From UBA3839 sp902776985 (GTDB lineage Bacteria > Bacteroidota > Bacteroidia > Bacteroidales > Bacteroidaceae), in the NCBI GenBank assembly GCA_902776985.1, contig CACYSD010000019.1:1-64000 (forward strand): DNA of 64,000 nt, given 5' to 3'. Of the stretch, positions 44,227-51,171 are shown piece after piece. The notes under the pieces were generated by a model. That model worked only from the letters and a program-made list of their open reading frames with translations, searched no databases and was not told the origin of the DNA. Both the position numbers and the translations under genes were made by a program. Position 1 is the stretch's first letter. Every line of letters begins with the position of its first letter.

Positions 44227-44937
44227 TTAGCTCTTAACCAAAGTACCGATTTTTTCACCCTTCATCACACGGAGGAGGTTGCCTTTAACGTCCATGTTGA
44301 AGACGTAAATAGGCAGTCCGTTTTCCTTGCACATAGTCGTCGCTGTGAGGTCCATCACCTTCAGGCCACGATTATAGATTTCATCGTAGGTGATTTCATC
44401 GAATTTTGTTGCTGTTGGGTCTTTCTCAGGATCGGCTGTGTACACACCGTCCACACGAGTTCCCTTAAGCATGACATCTGCTTCGATCTCGATGCCGCGC
44501 AGCGATGAGCCTGTATCGGTAGTGAAATAAGGATTTCCTGTTCCACCCGACATTATCACCACCTCACCGTTTTCCATGGCATCGATAGCCTTCCACTTGG
44601 TATAGAATTCACCTATTGGTTCCATACGGATGGCAGTAAGCACACGGCTGGGGCAACCGATTGCACCCAAAGCACTGCTCAAACCAAGAGAGTTGATGAC
44701 TGTAGCACACATTCCCATCTGGTCGCCCTTCACACGGTCAAAACCCTTGCCTGCGCCTTGTAGACCACGGAATATATTTCCACCGCCAATAACTATACCG
44801 ATTTGCACACCCATGTCATGCACTTCCTTAATCTGTTGGGCATATTCATTCAGGCGTTTCACGTCGATACCGTAACCTTGTTCACCCTGCAGGCTTTCCC
44901 CGCTGAGTTTCAATAATATTCTTTTAAATTGTGCCAT
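44227..44937 (-). CDS. pyrH: UMP kinase
   Basis: Converts UMP to UDP in pyrimidine synthesis; bacterial UMP kinases are hexamers of the amino-acid-kinase fold. I place the start at MAQFKRILLKLSGESLQG, giving 236 residues. An upstream in-frame ATG (44994) would add 19 residues encoded by repeat-derived sequence and by the tail of the LicD gene. Motifs: KLSGESLQGEQGYGID, VIGGGNIFRG, GTGNPYFTTDTGSSLRGIEIEADVMLK and the C-terminal GEKIGTLV. It follows the LicD gene by 16 bp. Confidence 0.96.
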   Translation of the reverse strand: MAQFKRILLKLSGESLQGEQGYGIDVKRLNEYAQQIKEVHDMGVQIGIVIGGGNIFRGLQGAGKGFDRVKGDQMGMCATVINSLGLSSALGAIGCPSRVLTAIRMEPIGEFYTKWKAIDAMENGEVVIMSGGTGNPYFTTDTGSSLRGIEIEADVMLKGTRVDGVYTADPEKDPTATKFDEITYDEIYNRGLKVMDLTATTMCKENGLPIYVFNMDVKGNLLRVMKGEKIGTLVKS

Positions 44938-44947
44938 ATTGTGATAT

Positions 44948-44971
44948 AAGTTTTTAAGTTCGTGAGTTTTT
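44948..44971. repeat. Octamer repeat at the LicD-pyrH junction
   Basis: Three 8-base units with consensus RAGTTTTT: aagttttt, aagttcgt, gagttttt. The array overlaps the LicD stop codon and its last codons. The same unit occurs in the other orientation at 46567-46598. Confidence 0.6.
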
Positions 44972-45829
44972 GGTAAGGGGGAGGGTCTGTTCACTTTTCA
45001 ACCACTTCTCGTAGGTTGGAATGAAGTCGCGGTAGGGATGTTCCAGATCCAGGTAGAAGAACATGTGCTGATGACGCTTGTCCTCCGGCGGTAAGGTCAT
45101 ATAGTCACCATATTCCTCCAGCAGATACTCATGCGGTTTCTCCACTCCCATCAGCATGGCACCCTCATACTCAATCGGAGTCGGAGAACCAAACACCTCA
45201 CGGGGGAAGAAACGACGCTGGCGGTTATAATGCTCGGAGATGAAAGGCGACTGGTCGTAGTCATGCTTCATCAGGATGTTGCGCATCCGGCGATGGATAA
45301 ACCTGCGTTTCATGCATTTCTGCACCATCAGAGGTACCCAGCTGCTCATGCCGTGTCCGTGCTTATAAGGGTCACGCCAACTATAATACAGCATCTTGTA
45401 CCAGAACAGGTAACGAGTGAAATGCCACCAGCGAGCCAGCGCCCCCGACGGAACTCCGTCAAGAGGGAACACATCCAAGTATGCACCGCCAATATACTTG
45501 CGGTAAGTCTTTTCAACGACCGTAGTCCGGGCATCCTGAATCTTACCGTAAGGCAAAGGATACTGCTCGTCCTGCTCGGCAGACACAAACTCCAGATATT
45601 CAGGCAACAGCTGTTTCCATTCTTTCAACAGACGCTCATAGTCAGCACGGGGCATGGCTATATCGACGTCATCGTCCCAAGGGATAAAGCCATTGTGGCG
45701 CACAGCACCCAACATCGTACCCGACACAAGGAAATAACGCAGTCCGTTAGCACGGAACACGCGGTCTATCTCCTCCAGATTGCGCTGCAGGTATAGTTGC
45801 AAGGGCCTTATGTCGTAATTAGTTGCCAT
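44954..45829 (-). CDS. LicD-family nucleotidyl/phosphoryl transferase
   Basis: LicD proteins transfer a phosphorylated group such as phosphocholine from its CDP-activated form to a surface glycan. The 291-residue product has the family signature at residues 32-65: FLVSGTMLGAVRHNGFIPWDDDVDIAM, including the DDD metal-binding motif. Later conserved GGAYLDVFPLDGVP lies near residue 117. No membrane segment is predicted. It follows a cytidylyltransferase gene by 13 bp, a good candidate for the enzyme making its CDP-linked donor. The C-terminal dozen residues (EQTLPLTKNSRT) are encoded by repeat-like DNA and are unlikely to be functional. Confidence 0.85.
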   Translation of the reverse strand: MATNYDIRPLQLYLQRNLEEIDRVFRANGLRYFLVSGTMLGAVRHNGFIPWDDDVDIAMPRADYERLLKEWKQLLPEYLEFVSAEQDEQYPLPYGKIQDARTTVVEKTYRKYIGGAYLDVFPLDGVPSGALARWWHFTRYLFWYKMLYYSWRDPYKHGHGMSSWVPLMVQKCMKRRFIHRRMRNILMKHDYDQSPFISEHYNRQRRFFPREVFGSPTPIEYEGAMLMGVEKPHEYLLEEYGDYMTLPPEDKRHQHMFFYLDLEHPYRDFIPTYEKWLKSEQTLPLTKNSRT

Positions 45830-45842
45830 ATCTCGTCAGTAT

Positions 45843-46247
45843 TTACATCTGTTTAATCAAAGCTTTCAGGTCGGAAGACGAAATACCTTCAGTCCGTTTC
45901 AGTGTCACCACCTCACGGCCGTTCTCCCTGCACCACTCCATCGCAGCCTGGAATCCAGCATGCTGCTGGTCCGGTCCTTTGGCGAAGACATCAAAGCCCA
46001 CCTCCTTCACTATGTCTTTCACATCGCGGTAAACCACCACTTCGTCAACATAGCGGATAGAACGAACCATATAGCATCTTTCCTCTGTCGTATAGACCAG
46101 TTGAGCCTCAGGTTTGAAAGCCTTCACCACTTCGGAGTCCTGTACAGCCACAATCAGGTAATCGCCCAAGGCACGAGCCTTGCGAAACAATTCCACATGT
46201 CCTATATGTAGCAGGTCGAACACCCCGACTGTAAGTATTTTCTTCAT
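45843..46247 (-). CDS. Cytidylyltransferase-like nucleotidyltransferase (TagD type)
   Basis: A 134-residue enzyme of the glycerol-3-phosphate/choline-phosphate cytidylyltransferase group, starting MKKILTVGVFDLLHIGH. HIGH at about residues 14-17 is the nucleotide-binding HxGH motif. RTEGISSSDL near the C-terminus is the second CTP-binding signature, and RCYMVRSIRYVDEVV is typical. An upstream ATG (46280) would precede the predicted transcription start, so the shorter frame is chosen. With the LicD gene 13 bp downstream it probably makes and transfers a CDP-activated alcohol to a glycan. The exact substrate is unknown. Confidence 0.88.
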   Translation of the reverse strand: MKKILTVGVFDLLHIGHVELFRKARALGDYLIVAVQDSEVVKAFKPEAQLVYTTEERCYMVRSIRYVDEVVVYRDVKDIVKEVGFDVFAKGPDQQHAGFQAAMEWCRENGREVVTLKRTEGISSSDLKALIKQM

Positions 46248-46277
46248 ACCAGATAGTTCTCTACCGTTTCTTGTCTG

Positions 46278-46309
46278 CAAAAATACTTTATTTCCACGAA
46301 ACCTCCAAA
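46278..46309 (-). promoter_or_regulatory. Promoter of the cytidylyltransferase-LicD-pyrH unit
   Basis: Minus-strand TTTG (46306-46309), 20 bases, then TATTTTTG (46278-46285): a full match to the Bacteroidetes consensus. Transcription would start near 46272, leaving a 25-nt leader before the chosen start codon. Confidence 0.65.
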
Positions 46310-46421
46310 AAATAGAAAAACAATCATCCTTGACAGAAGAAGATTAAGTCATGACACAGCACCCTTGTCTTTATTTAGACTCATTATAAATAACAAAAAC
46401 CGCCATTTTTAACATTTCTAA

Positions 46422-46489
46422 CTCCCCACCAGGGGAGAATAAGGCCATCCGGATGGTGATTCTTCTCTCTTCACTCTTCATTCTTCACT
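46422..46489. repeat. Extragenic repeat: hairpin, CCATCCGGATGG and heptads
   Basis: CTCCCC-acca-GGGGAG hairpin (46422-46437), the 12-bp palindrome CCATCCGGATGG (46445-46456), then 7-base units of the GTGAAGA type read on the minus strand (46463-46489). The same order of a C/G-rich hairpin and the same palindrome recurs at 59478-59582. Confidence 0.65.
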
Positions 46490-46566
46490 TAAAAACGTTT
46501 AGTTTATCATTTGCAAATTTTCTGCGCAATTTGTGAGCAAAACTCGCAAAAAAGGAGCAAACTGTC

Positions 46567-46598
46567 AAGAACTTAAAAACTCAAAAACTCAAAAACTT
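46567..46598. repeat. Octamer tandem repeat (AAAAACTY)
   Basis: Four 8-base units: aagaactt, aaaaactc, aaaaactc, aaaaactt. This is the reverse complement of the unit at 44948-44971. Confidence 0.7.
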
Positions 46599-46632
46599 AA
46601 GTTTTTTAAAAACTCCGCTTAACTTCCGTTTC

Positions 46633-46666
46633 AAAAAAACTTAACTTTGACATTTTGCAAAGTTAA
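46633..46666 (-). terminator. Terminator of the TlpA-like gene
   Basis: A 9-bp perfect stem, TTAACTTTG (46641-46649) with CAAAGTTAA (46658-46666), is followed on the minus strand by a G and seven T. It lies about 175 bp past the stop codon. The stem is AT-rich, so strength is moderate. Confidence 0.5.
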
Positions 46667-46839
46667 CTTCCGTTGGAAAAAGACTTCGCCAGAGTTTAAT
46701 ATGCATCCTTTCCCTGCTAATGCAAATATACAATATTTTTCCTCAAAATGCAAATGTTAAATCCTAAATTAACAATTATCTACAAATCCCAATCGTCTGA
46801 TTATCAATCAAATTGTATTTTGACTTTTGCTCGGCATTT

Positions 46840-48732
46840 TCATTTCACTTCTGATGTTGGCGAAAGAGCTTTTCTGATGGCATCCTCGATTTCTTTCAGC
46901 GTATCGTCTCCGCCAAAACCAGTATGCTCCCACACACGATTGCCCTTGCCGTCGTAGAGGTAGTATTGGGGAATGCCGTTAACATTGGGTATCTGACTGA
47001 AGACATCCGAAGAAACGCGATAATGTTCACCCGGGATATTGATAACCTGTTTGTTCCAGTCGTTCAATTGACTGCTCTCGTTAGTGAGATAGACGAACAC
47101 CACTTCCTGACCTTCAAGCTTCTTCTTCAAAGGTTCCATAGCATGGATGCCGCGCATACAGGGGCCACACCAGGTTGCCCACAAATCAACGAACACCACC
47201 TTGCCGGGGTACTGGTTCACGATGGCCTGTACCAACTGGTTACCAGGCACGTTAGGTGCTATGCGCTTGCGTTTCTCACCCTCAATCCTCATGCGCTCAA
47301 CTAACACACGGGTTGAGTCGTTGAAAGCATGGAGCATAGGTTGGAAGTAGGGATGAACATTGTTTATAATGCTATCGGGCTGCACCTGGCAGTCCACCAT
47401 TCGTTTGGCGATAGCCTGCGACTCCGCCATTCCCTTCATCACCTCATAAACCTCACCGTGATTCAAACCGTTAGTTTCAAGATATGCCAGACGATCGGAC
47501 ACATTTGAATAACTAGTATAGAGGGGCAGATAGTAGCTGCGGCCGTCGCGATAGAGCTGCAAGTCCTTGGCATGAGGGTCAACAAGAGTATAAGTCTCGC
47601 CCAACTTTGCCCAAGTATCAGCTTGTGCGGGATGCATCCTATACAGGAGTGAACGGTTATAGTTCTCACGAACAAAGAGATAAATCCAGTCGATGTAAAG
47701 CTGAATGAAATCCTTCTGCCTGCGGGTATAGTCAGGATTGTCCAGCATATCTGTGCGCAGCTTGTTGAGGTTCAGCCACAGTTGCTCGCTCCATTGAGCG
47801 AATGTCTGTCCTGCCTCATACGTGGGAACCTCAGGACACCAGCCTAATGCCAAACCAGGATTGTCGAACAACACTTGATTGAGGTCGCCAATGCTGCCAC
47901 CAATCTGTACGCATTGACGTGGATCGGGCTTTCCTGCTGCAAAGTCGTGCATATAAGCTAAGCTTGCGGCTTCGTCGAAACTAAGCGTCAGCGTCTCGCC
48001 TGCAACGAGTAAGCCCTTGAACTGATTCAAATCCCAATGGGGGATATAGGGTCCAAGGAATGTGGGGTGTGCTGCCGGATAAACTGATATAAGATAGTTG
48101 TCTTCTGTTGGAATTTCAGCATCATAGTTTCCCGTAACGGGATTCGCAGCGTAGGCAATGCCAAACATCGTGCTACTATCTTTATTGACAGTAAGATTAC
48201 ACTGACCATATTTCAGTGTAAGTGGTTTCAGGGGTTCACCATTGTCCGCCGGCTTCTTGTAGGCAGGAAGGCGGTAGGGATAAAGCTTATTGTCGAGGCG
48301 GATGCCGAAGATTTTCCAGGATGCAGGACTGTCGCCTTCCAGATAGTCGAACGTCTTGGCGTTTTTGGGCAGAGAGTCGAAGTAGAGAATAACAGAGTCC
48401 ATCTGGGCGTTCTTCTCATATTCCTTTCCCAGTTCAAAGACGTCGTCTGCCAGCACCTTAGAACCTTCGTGTGTAAGGATGCGTCCACGCTGACAGGCAT
48501 AGGTCTTTCCATCACATTCCAGTTTGGCTCCAGTCATACTCCAACTGCGCCCATGGGCACAATTCATATGGAAATGCACAATGGTAGCCGTCTTGGTCAA
48601 TTCCACTTTCACAGGATATAAAGAGTCGGCAGATTTAGACCTGAACGCAGGTCTATCAATCACTTTGTCTTTTGCCTGCATCGAAAATGCCATGACAAAA
48701 GCCATTAAGATAGTTAGAATTGTTTTCTTCAT
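46840..48732 (-). CDS. Large periplasmic TlpA-like thioredoxin-fold protein
   Basis: A 630-residue exported protein with signal peptide (FVMAFSMQA). The last 140 residues are a TlpA/ResA-type thioredoxin domain: KVVFVDLWATWCGPCMRGIHAM, with redox pair Cys522 and Cys525, and the cis-Pro segment NGIPQYYLY. The preceding 480 residues match no family I can name with confidence. They contain a helical region around 300-480 (RQKDFIQLYIDWIYLFVRENYNRSLLYR) often found in Bacteroidetes TlpA proteins. It probably reduces or folds disulfide proteins in the periplasm. It is monocistronic, with a divergent small gene upstream. Confidence 0.82.
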   Translation of the reverse strand: MKKTILTILMAFVMAFSMQAKDKVIDRPAFRSKSADSLYPVKVELTKTATIVHFHMNCAHGRSWSMTGAKLECDGKTYACQRGRILTHEGSKVLADDVFELGKEYEKNAQMDSVILYFDSLPKNAKTFDYLEGDSPASWKIFGIRLDNKLYPYRLPAYKKPADNGEPLKPLTLKYGQCNLTVNKDSSTMFGIAYAANPVTGNYDAEIPTEDNYLISVYPAAHPTFLGPYIPHWDLNQFKGLLVAGETLTLSFDEAASLAYMHDFAAGKPDPRQCVQIGGSIGDLNQVLFDNPGLALGWCPEVPTYEAGQTFAQWSEQLWLNLNKLRTDMLDNPDYTRRQKDFIQLYIDWIYLFVRENYNRSLLYRMHPAQADTWAKLGETYTLVDPHAKDLQLYRDGRSYYLPLYTSYSNVSDRLAYLETNGLNHGEVYEVMKGMAESQAIAKRMVDCQVQPDSIINNVHPYFQPMLHAFNDSTRVLVERMRIEGEKRKRIAPNVPGNQLVQAIVNQYPGKVVFVDLWATWCGPCMRGIHAMEPLKKKLEGQEVVFVYLTNESSQLNDWNKQVINIPGEHYRVSSDVFSQIPNVNGIPQYYLYDGKGNRVWEHTGFGGDDTLKEIEDAIRKALSPTSEVK

Positions 48733-48764
48733 CGGTTTATTAAGTGTTTGTTAGATAGGTTTGG

Positions 48765-48772
48765 CAAAGATA
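48765..48772 (-). promoter_or_regulatory. -7 box of the TlpA-like gene
   Basis: Minus-strand TATCTTTG, 33 bp before the start codon. No clear TTTG box lies at the expected distance upstream. Confidence 0.45.
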
Positions 48773-48794
48773 GTGGTTATTGCGGAAAAATAGG

Positions 48795-48802
48795 TATATT
48801 TG
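48795..48802 (+). promoter_or_regulatory. -7 box of the small divergent gene
   Basis: Plus-strand TATATTTG, 67 bp before the start of the 49-codon gene. It lies back to back with the box at 48765-48772, making a divergent promoter pair. Confidence 0.45.
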
Positions 48803-48868
48803 TAGCCTCTTTAATGATTTTTTATAGAAACGATTATACAACAGTAACAATTATAGGAGAGTTAAACT

Positions 48869-49018
48869 ATGACTTACACCGGACGATTAGAACAATCAGA
48901 AGACTATAAGCGCGAAGAACTGATAAGGAAAATTGAGCATTCAATAAAGAATCTGACTCTTCAGGAGTTGGAGGCTCTGTACTACGATATGTCGACGAAG
49001 AACTACATCAACGATTAA
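48869..49018 (+). CDS. 49-residue small protein, function unknown
   Basis: The product begins MTYTGRLEQSEDY and ends YDMSTKNYIND. It is charged and looks helical, with leucines spaced along IRKIEHSIKNLTLQELEALY. There is no signal peptide or membrane segment. The start is supported by AGGAG nine bases upstream and by a TAnnTTTG box 67 bp upstream. It is divergent from the TlpA-like gene and convergent with the carbonic anhydrase-MsrA gene. I do not recognise the family. A small regulatory or complex-binding protein is possible. Confidence 0.6.
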   Translation: MTYTGRLEQSEDYKREELIRKIEHSIKNLTLQELEALYYDMSTKNYIND

Positions 49019-49053
49019 CGCTGTCCAAGTTCATCATCAGAGTCACTCTATTC

Positions 49054-50127
49054 TCAACCCTTAGCCAGACTTTTCTCTTTAGCCTTCCTTGCGAACTCGA
49101 ATAGCGATTCTGGCAGATGGCAGTAGCCGTCAGGATTCTTGTCAAGATAATCCTGATGATACTCCTCTGCAGTGTAGAAGTTCTGCAACGGCAGTTTTTC
49201 TACTGCCAAAGGCTGCTGATATTTCTTCTGTTCCTCAGCAAACACCTTTTTGATGACTAACAGATCCTCGGCATTGGTATAGTAGATGCCCGTGCGGTAG
49301 CGGGTTCCTTCGTCATGCCCCTGCTTGTTGAGACTTGTGGGGTTGATGGCCTTGAAGAACATCTGCAATAGGAATTCGAGGCTCACTATATCGGGATTGT
49401 ACTTCACATGTACCGTCTCAGCATAGCCAGTTTTATCGGTATATACTTCCTTATACGAAGGATTTGCAGTATGTCCGTTGGCAAATCCAACTTCTGTCTC
49501 CACAACCCCATCAATCTGCTTGAAATAATGCTCAGTTCCCCAGAAACAGCCGCCTGCAAGGTAGATATCCTTCAGGCGTGGTGACGGTGTTATTTCCTCC
49601 AATGCTCCTGTCTCAGAATCGATGATAAACCCACGAACTACAATATCCTTTGGAACAAGAGGATGAGTCTTGATAGTCTCAACAGTCTTGCGAACGGATT
49701 CCGGAGTGTCTTTGAATCCCTCTAGCCAATGATCCAGGTTGATGCCACATTTACGGATGGTATCAAGTGTCTCATCCGTTACACCACGGGCTATCATTTC
49801 ATGATGGAAGTGGTCGTAGCTCATGTGGCAGGCTCCGCAATGCGAGTGAGCCACCACCATGATTTCCTCCACCCCCAACTCATAGATGGCCACTATGAGA
49901 CTACGCATGGCAGAGTCGAAAGCGGAAATAACCAAGCCACCAGCGTTCTTGATGATCTTCGCATCACCGTTCTTCAAGCCAAGGGCTGCAGGGAGCAGCT
50001 CCGTGAGTCTGGTGTCCATACACGACAGTACAGCAAGTTTCTTGTCTGGGTATTTGCTGGTCAGGTATTTTTCGTAGCCCTTCTGTGCCACGAAAGTCTT
50101 GTTAAAATCAATGATTTGGTCTATCAT
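49054..50127 (-). CDS. Beta-carbonic anhydrase fused to peptide methionine sulfoxide reductase A
   Basis: One 357-residue frame encodes two enzymes. Residues 1-183 form a beta-carbonic anhydrase: zinc ligands Cys36, His94 and Cys97 (CMDTR, HSHCGAC) and the Asp38-Arg40 dyad are present. Residues 184-357 form MsrA, which repairs methionine-S-sulfoxide: catalytic Cys194 in GGCFWGTEHYF, then GYAETVHVKYNP and NPTSLNKQGHDEGTRYRTGIYY. The linker is only a few residues, and both active sites look complete. There is no signal peptide, so it is cytoplasmic. The fusion is unusual; separate genes are the rule. Codons 9-58 of this gene recur in the pseudogene at 53751-54330. Confidence 0.9.
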   Translation of the reverse strand: MIDQIIDFNKTFVAQKGYEKYLTSKYPDKKLAVLSCMDTRLTELLPAALGLKNGDAKIIKNAGGLVISAFDSAMRSLIVAIYELGVEEIMVVAHSHCGACHMSYDHFHHEMIARGVTDETLDTIRKCGINLDHWLEGFKDTPESVRKTVETIKTHPLVPKDIVVRGFIIDSETGALEEITPSPRLKDIYLAGGCFWGTEHYFKQIDGVVETEVGFANGHTANPSYKEVYTDKTGYAETVHVKYNPDIVSLEFLLQMFFKAINPTSLNKQGHDEGTRYRTGIYYTNAEDLLVIKKVFAEEQKKYQQPLAVEKLPLQNFYTAEEYHQDYLDKNPDGYCHLPESLFEFARKAKEKSLAKG

Positions 50128-50258
50128 AAGACTATTCTCTTAAACGATGTTGTAATAGTCTTGCAAATATATGGATTTTGCTACAATTATATATCTTTGC
50201 AACATTAATTAACTAAAGAATAATTTCCTAATTCTTGCGATAGTTGAAATCAAAACTA

Positions 50259-51083
50259 TCACAACTGAAGAGTTGTCCCACAAGAGAAGGCATGAAGCTG
50301 ATCACCCATCACAGCTTTCAGGGTTGTAAATACTTTGTCTCCTGTACAATGGCTTGTGTAAAACTGAAGACCCTCTCCCGACCTCTCTCGTATGGGCGAG
50401 GAGTTGTTATAGTTGATTAGCCGTTTACCTAAAGCTATGAGTTCCTCCGTTTCCTCATGGTCATCAAGCAGATGAAATCCACCCACGACAGTTCGTACAG
50501 GATAAGAGCATACTGCCAGAATATTCTCCAAGCCGCTATGAGCACACCCCGTAAAGAGCAGACCGTCTGTATATAGTGCCAGTTCGTGACGGAAATCATC
50601 ATTCACATAGATGCCATCTTCGCTCTCGACAAACAGGTGCTGGTTGCCTTGTGGCATAGGATGACTTTGTGGTATATGAGCAATGACATGAATGTCATCA
50701 GATAGCTCACATGTCTTGTCGACCATCAGAAGCCTCTCCTGTACTTCCTCCGGCCAATTTGTCGTGATACTGTGCAAAAAGCGTCGCTTAGAAAAGAACT
50801 TACCGCTTAAAGCATTTGGAGAGACGATGACTTTTGCTTTATCATTAATACTCAGAAAGTACTTCAGACCTCCTGCATGGTCACTATGTCCATGAGATAT
50901 AAACACATAATCCACTGTGCTGAGGTCAACGCCCAATGATTTTGCATTGCTTATAAAAACATCGCTTGCCCCAGTGTCAAGCAGGATGCGATGCTTATCT
51001 GTTTCTAACAGGATAGACAACCCATGCTCTGTCTGAAGCGATGGATTCTGTGTGCGATTATCTGATAATACTGTCCACTTCAT
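50259..51083 (-). CDS. MBL-fold metallohydrolase (COG1237-like)
   Basis: A metallo-beta-lactamase-fold enzyme, 274 residues from MKWTVLSDNRTQ. A start 19 codons upstream lies beyond the predicted transcription start. FISHGHSDHAGGL is the HxHxDH metal site near residue 65. Further ligands are in LFTGCAHSG and VVGGFHLLDD. This subgroup includes the methanopterin-related RFA-P synthase-like proteins, but its bacterial function is unclear. Around residues 225-240 the protein has YNNSSPIRERSGEG, encoded by DNA (50368-50410 region) that resembles an extragenic repeat. Relatives usually pass straight from the helix to the TGHCTG-like motif (here SHCTGDK). The frame remains open. Confidence 0.85.
   Translation of the reverse strand: MKWTVLSDNRTQNPSLQTEHGLSILLETDKHRILLDTGASDVFISNAKSLGVDLSTVDYVFISHGHSDHAGGLKYFLSINDKAKVIVSPNALSGKFFSKRRFLHSITTNWPEEVQERLLMVDKTCELSDDIHVIAHIPQSHPMPQGNQHLFVESEDGIYVNDDFRHELALYTDGLLFTGCAHSGLENILAVCSYPVRTVVGGFHLLDDHEETEELIALGKRLINYNNSSPIRERSGEGLQFYTSHCTGDKVFTTLKAVMGDQLHAFSCGTTLQL
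50368..50410. repeat. Extragenic-type repeat inside the MBL gene
   Basis: Read on the minus strand this resembles the element at 59487-59543 reversed: TAAC(A/T)ACTCC, a C-rich arm, a short loop, a G-rich arm, then GGGTCTT. It lies in frame in the coding region. Similarity was judged by eye. Confidence 0.5.
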
Positions 51084-51103
51084 ATCTTTTATATTTTGCT
51101 TAG

Positions 51104-51111
51104 CAAAGGTA
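51104..51111 (-). promoter_or_regulatory. -7 box of the MBL gene
   Basis: Minus-strand TACCTTTG, 21 bp before the chosen start codon. This supports the shorter start. Confidence 0.45.
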
Positions 51112-51171
51112 CGAAAAATCCTCCATATCGAAGGCGACAAGGAGGATTCTTTTGTGATAAAATAGGAAAAA

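Larger units (their letters stand above)
46248..46839. other. Repeat-rich gene-free region
   Basis: This 590-bp stretch holds no gene. From left to right it has the promoter of the cytidylyltransferase gene (46278-46309), a hairpin and CCATCCGGATGG element with heptad repeats (46422-46489), an octamer array (46567-46598), a 16-bp palindrome (46591-46606), and the terminator of the TlpA-like gene (46633-46666). The decamer aacttccgtt occurs at both 46621 and 46665. Confidence 0.7.

Noticed and set aside
50239..50260. Hairpin at the end of the MBL gene as a terminator
   Set aside because: The 7-bp stem GATAGTT/AACTATC is AT-rich and is not followed by T on the minus strand.
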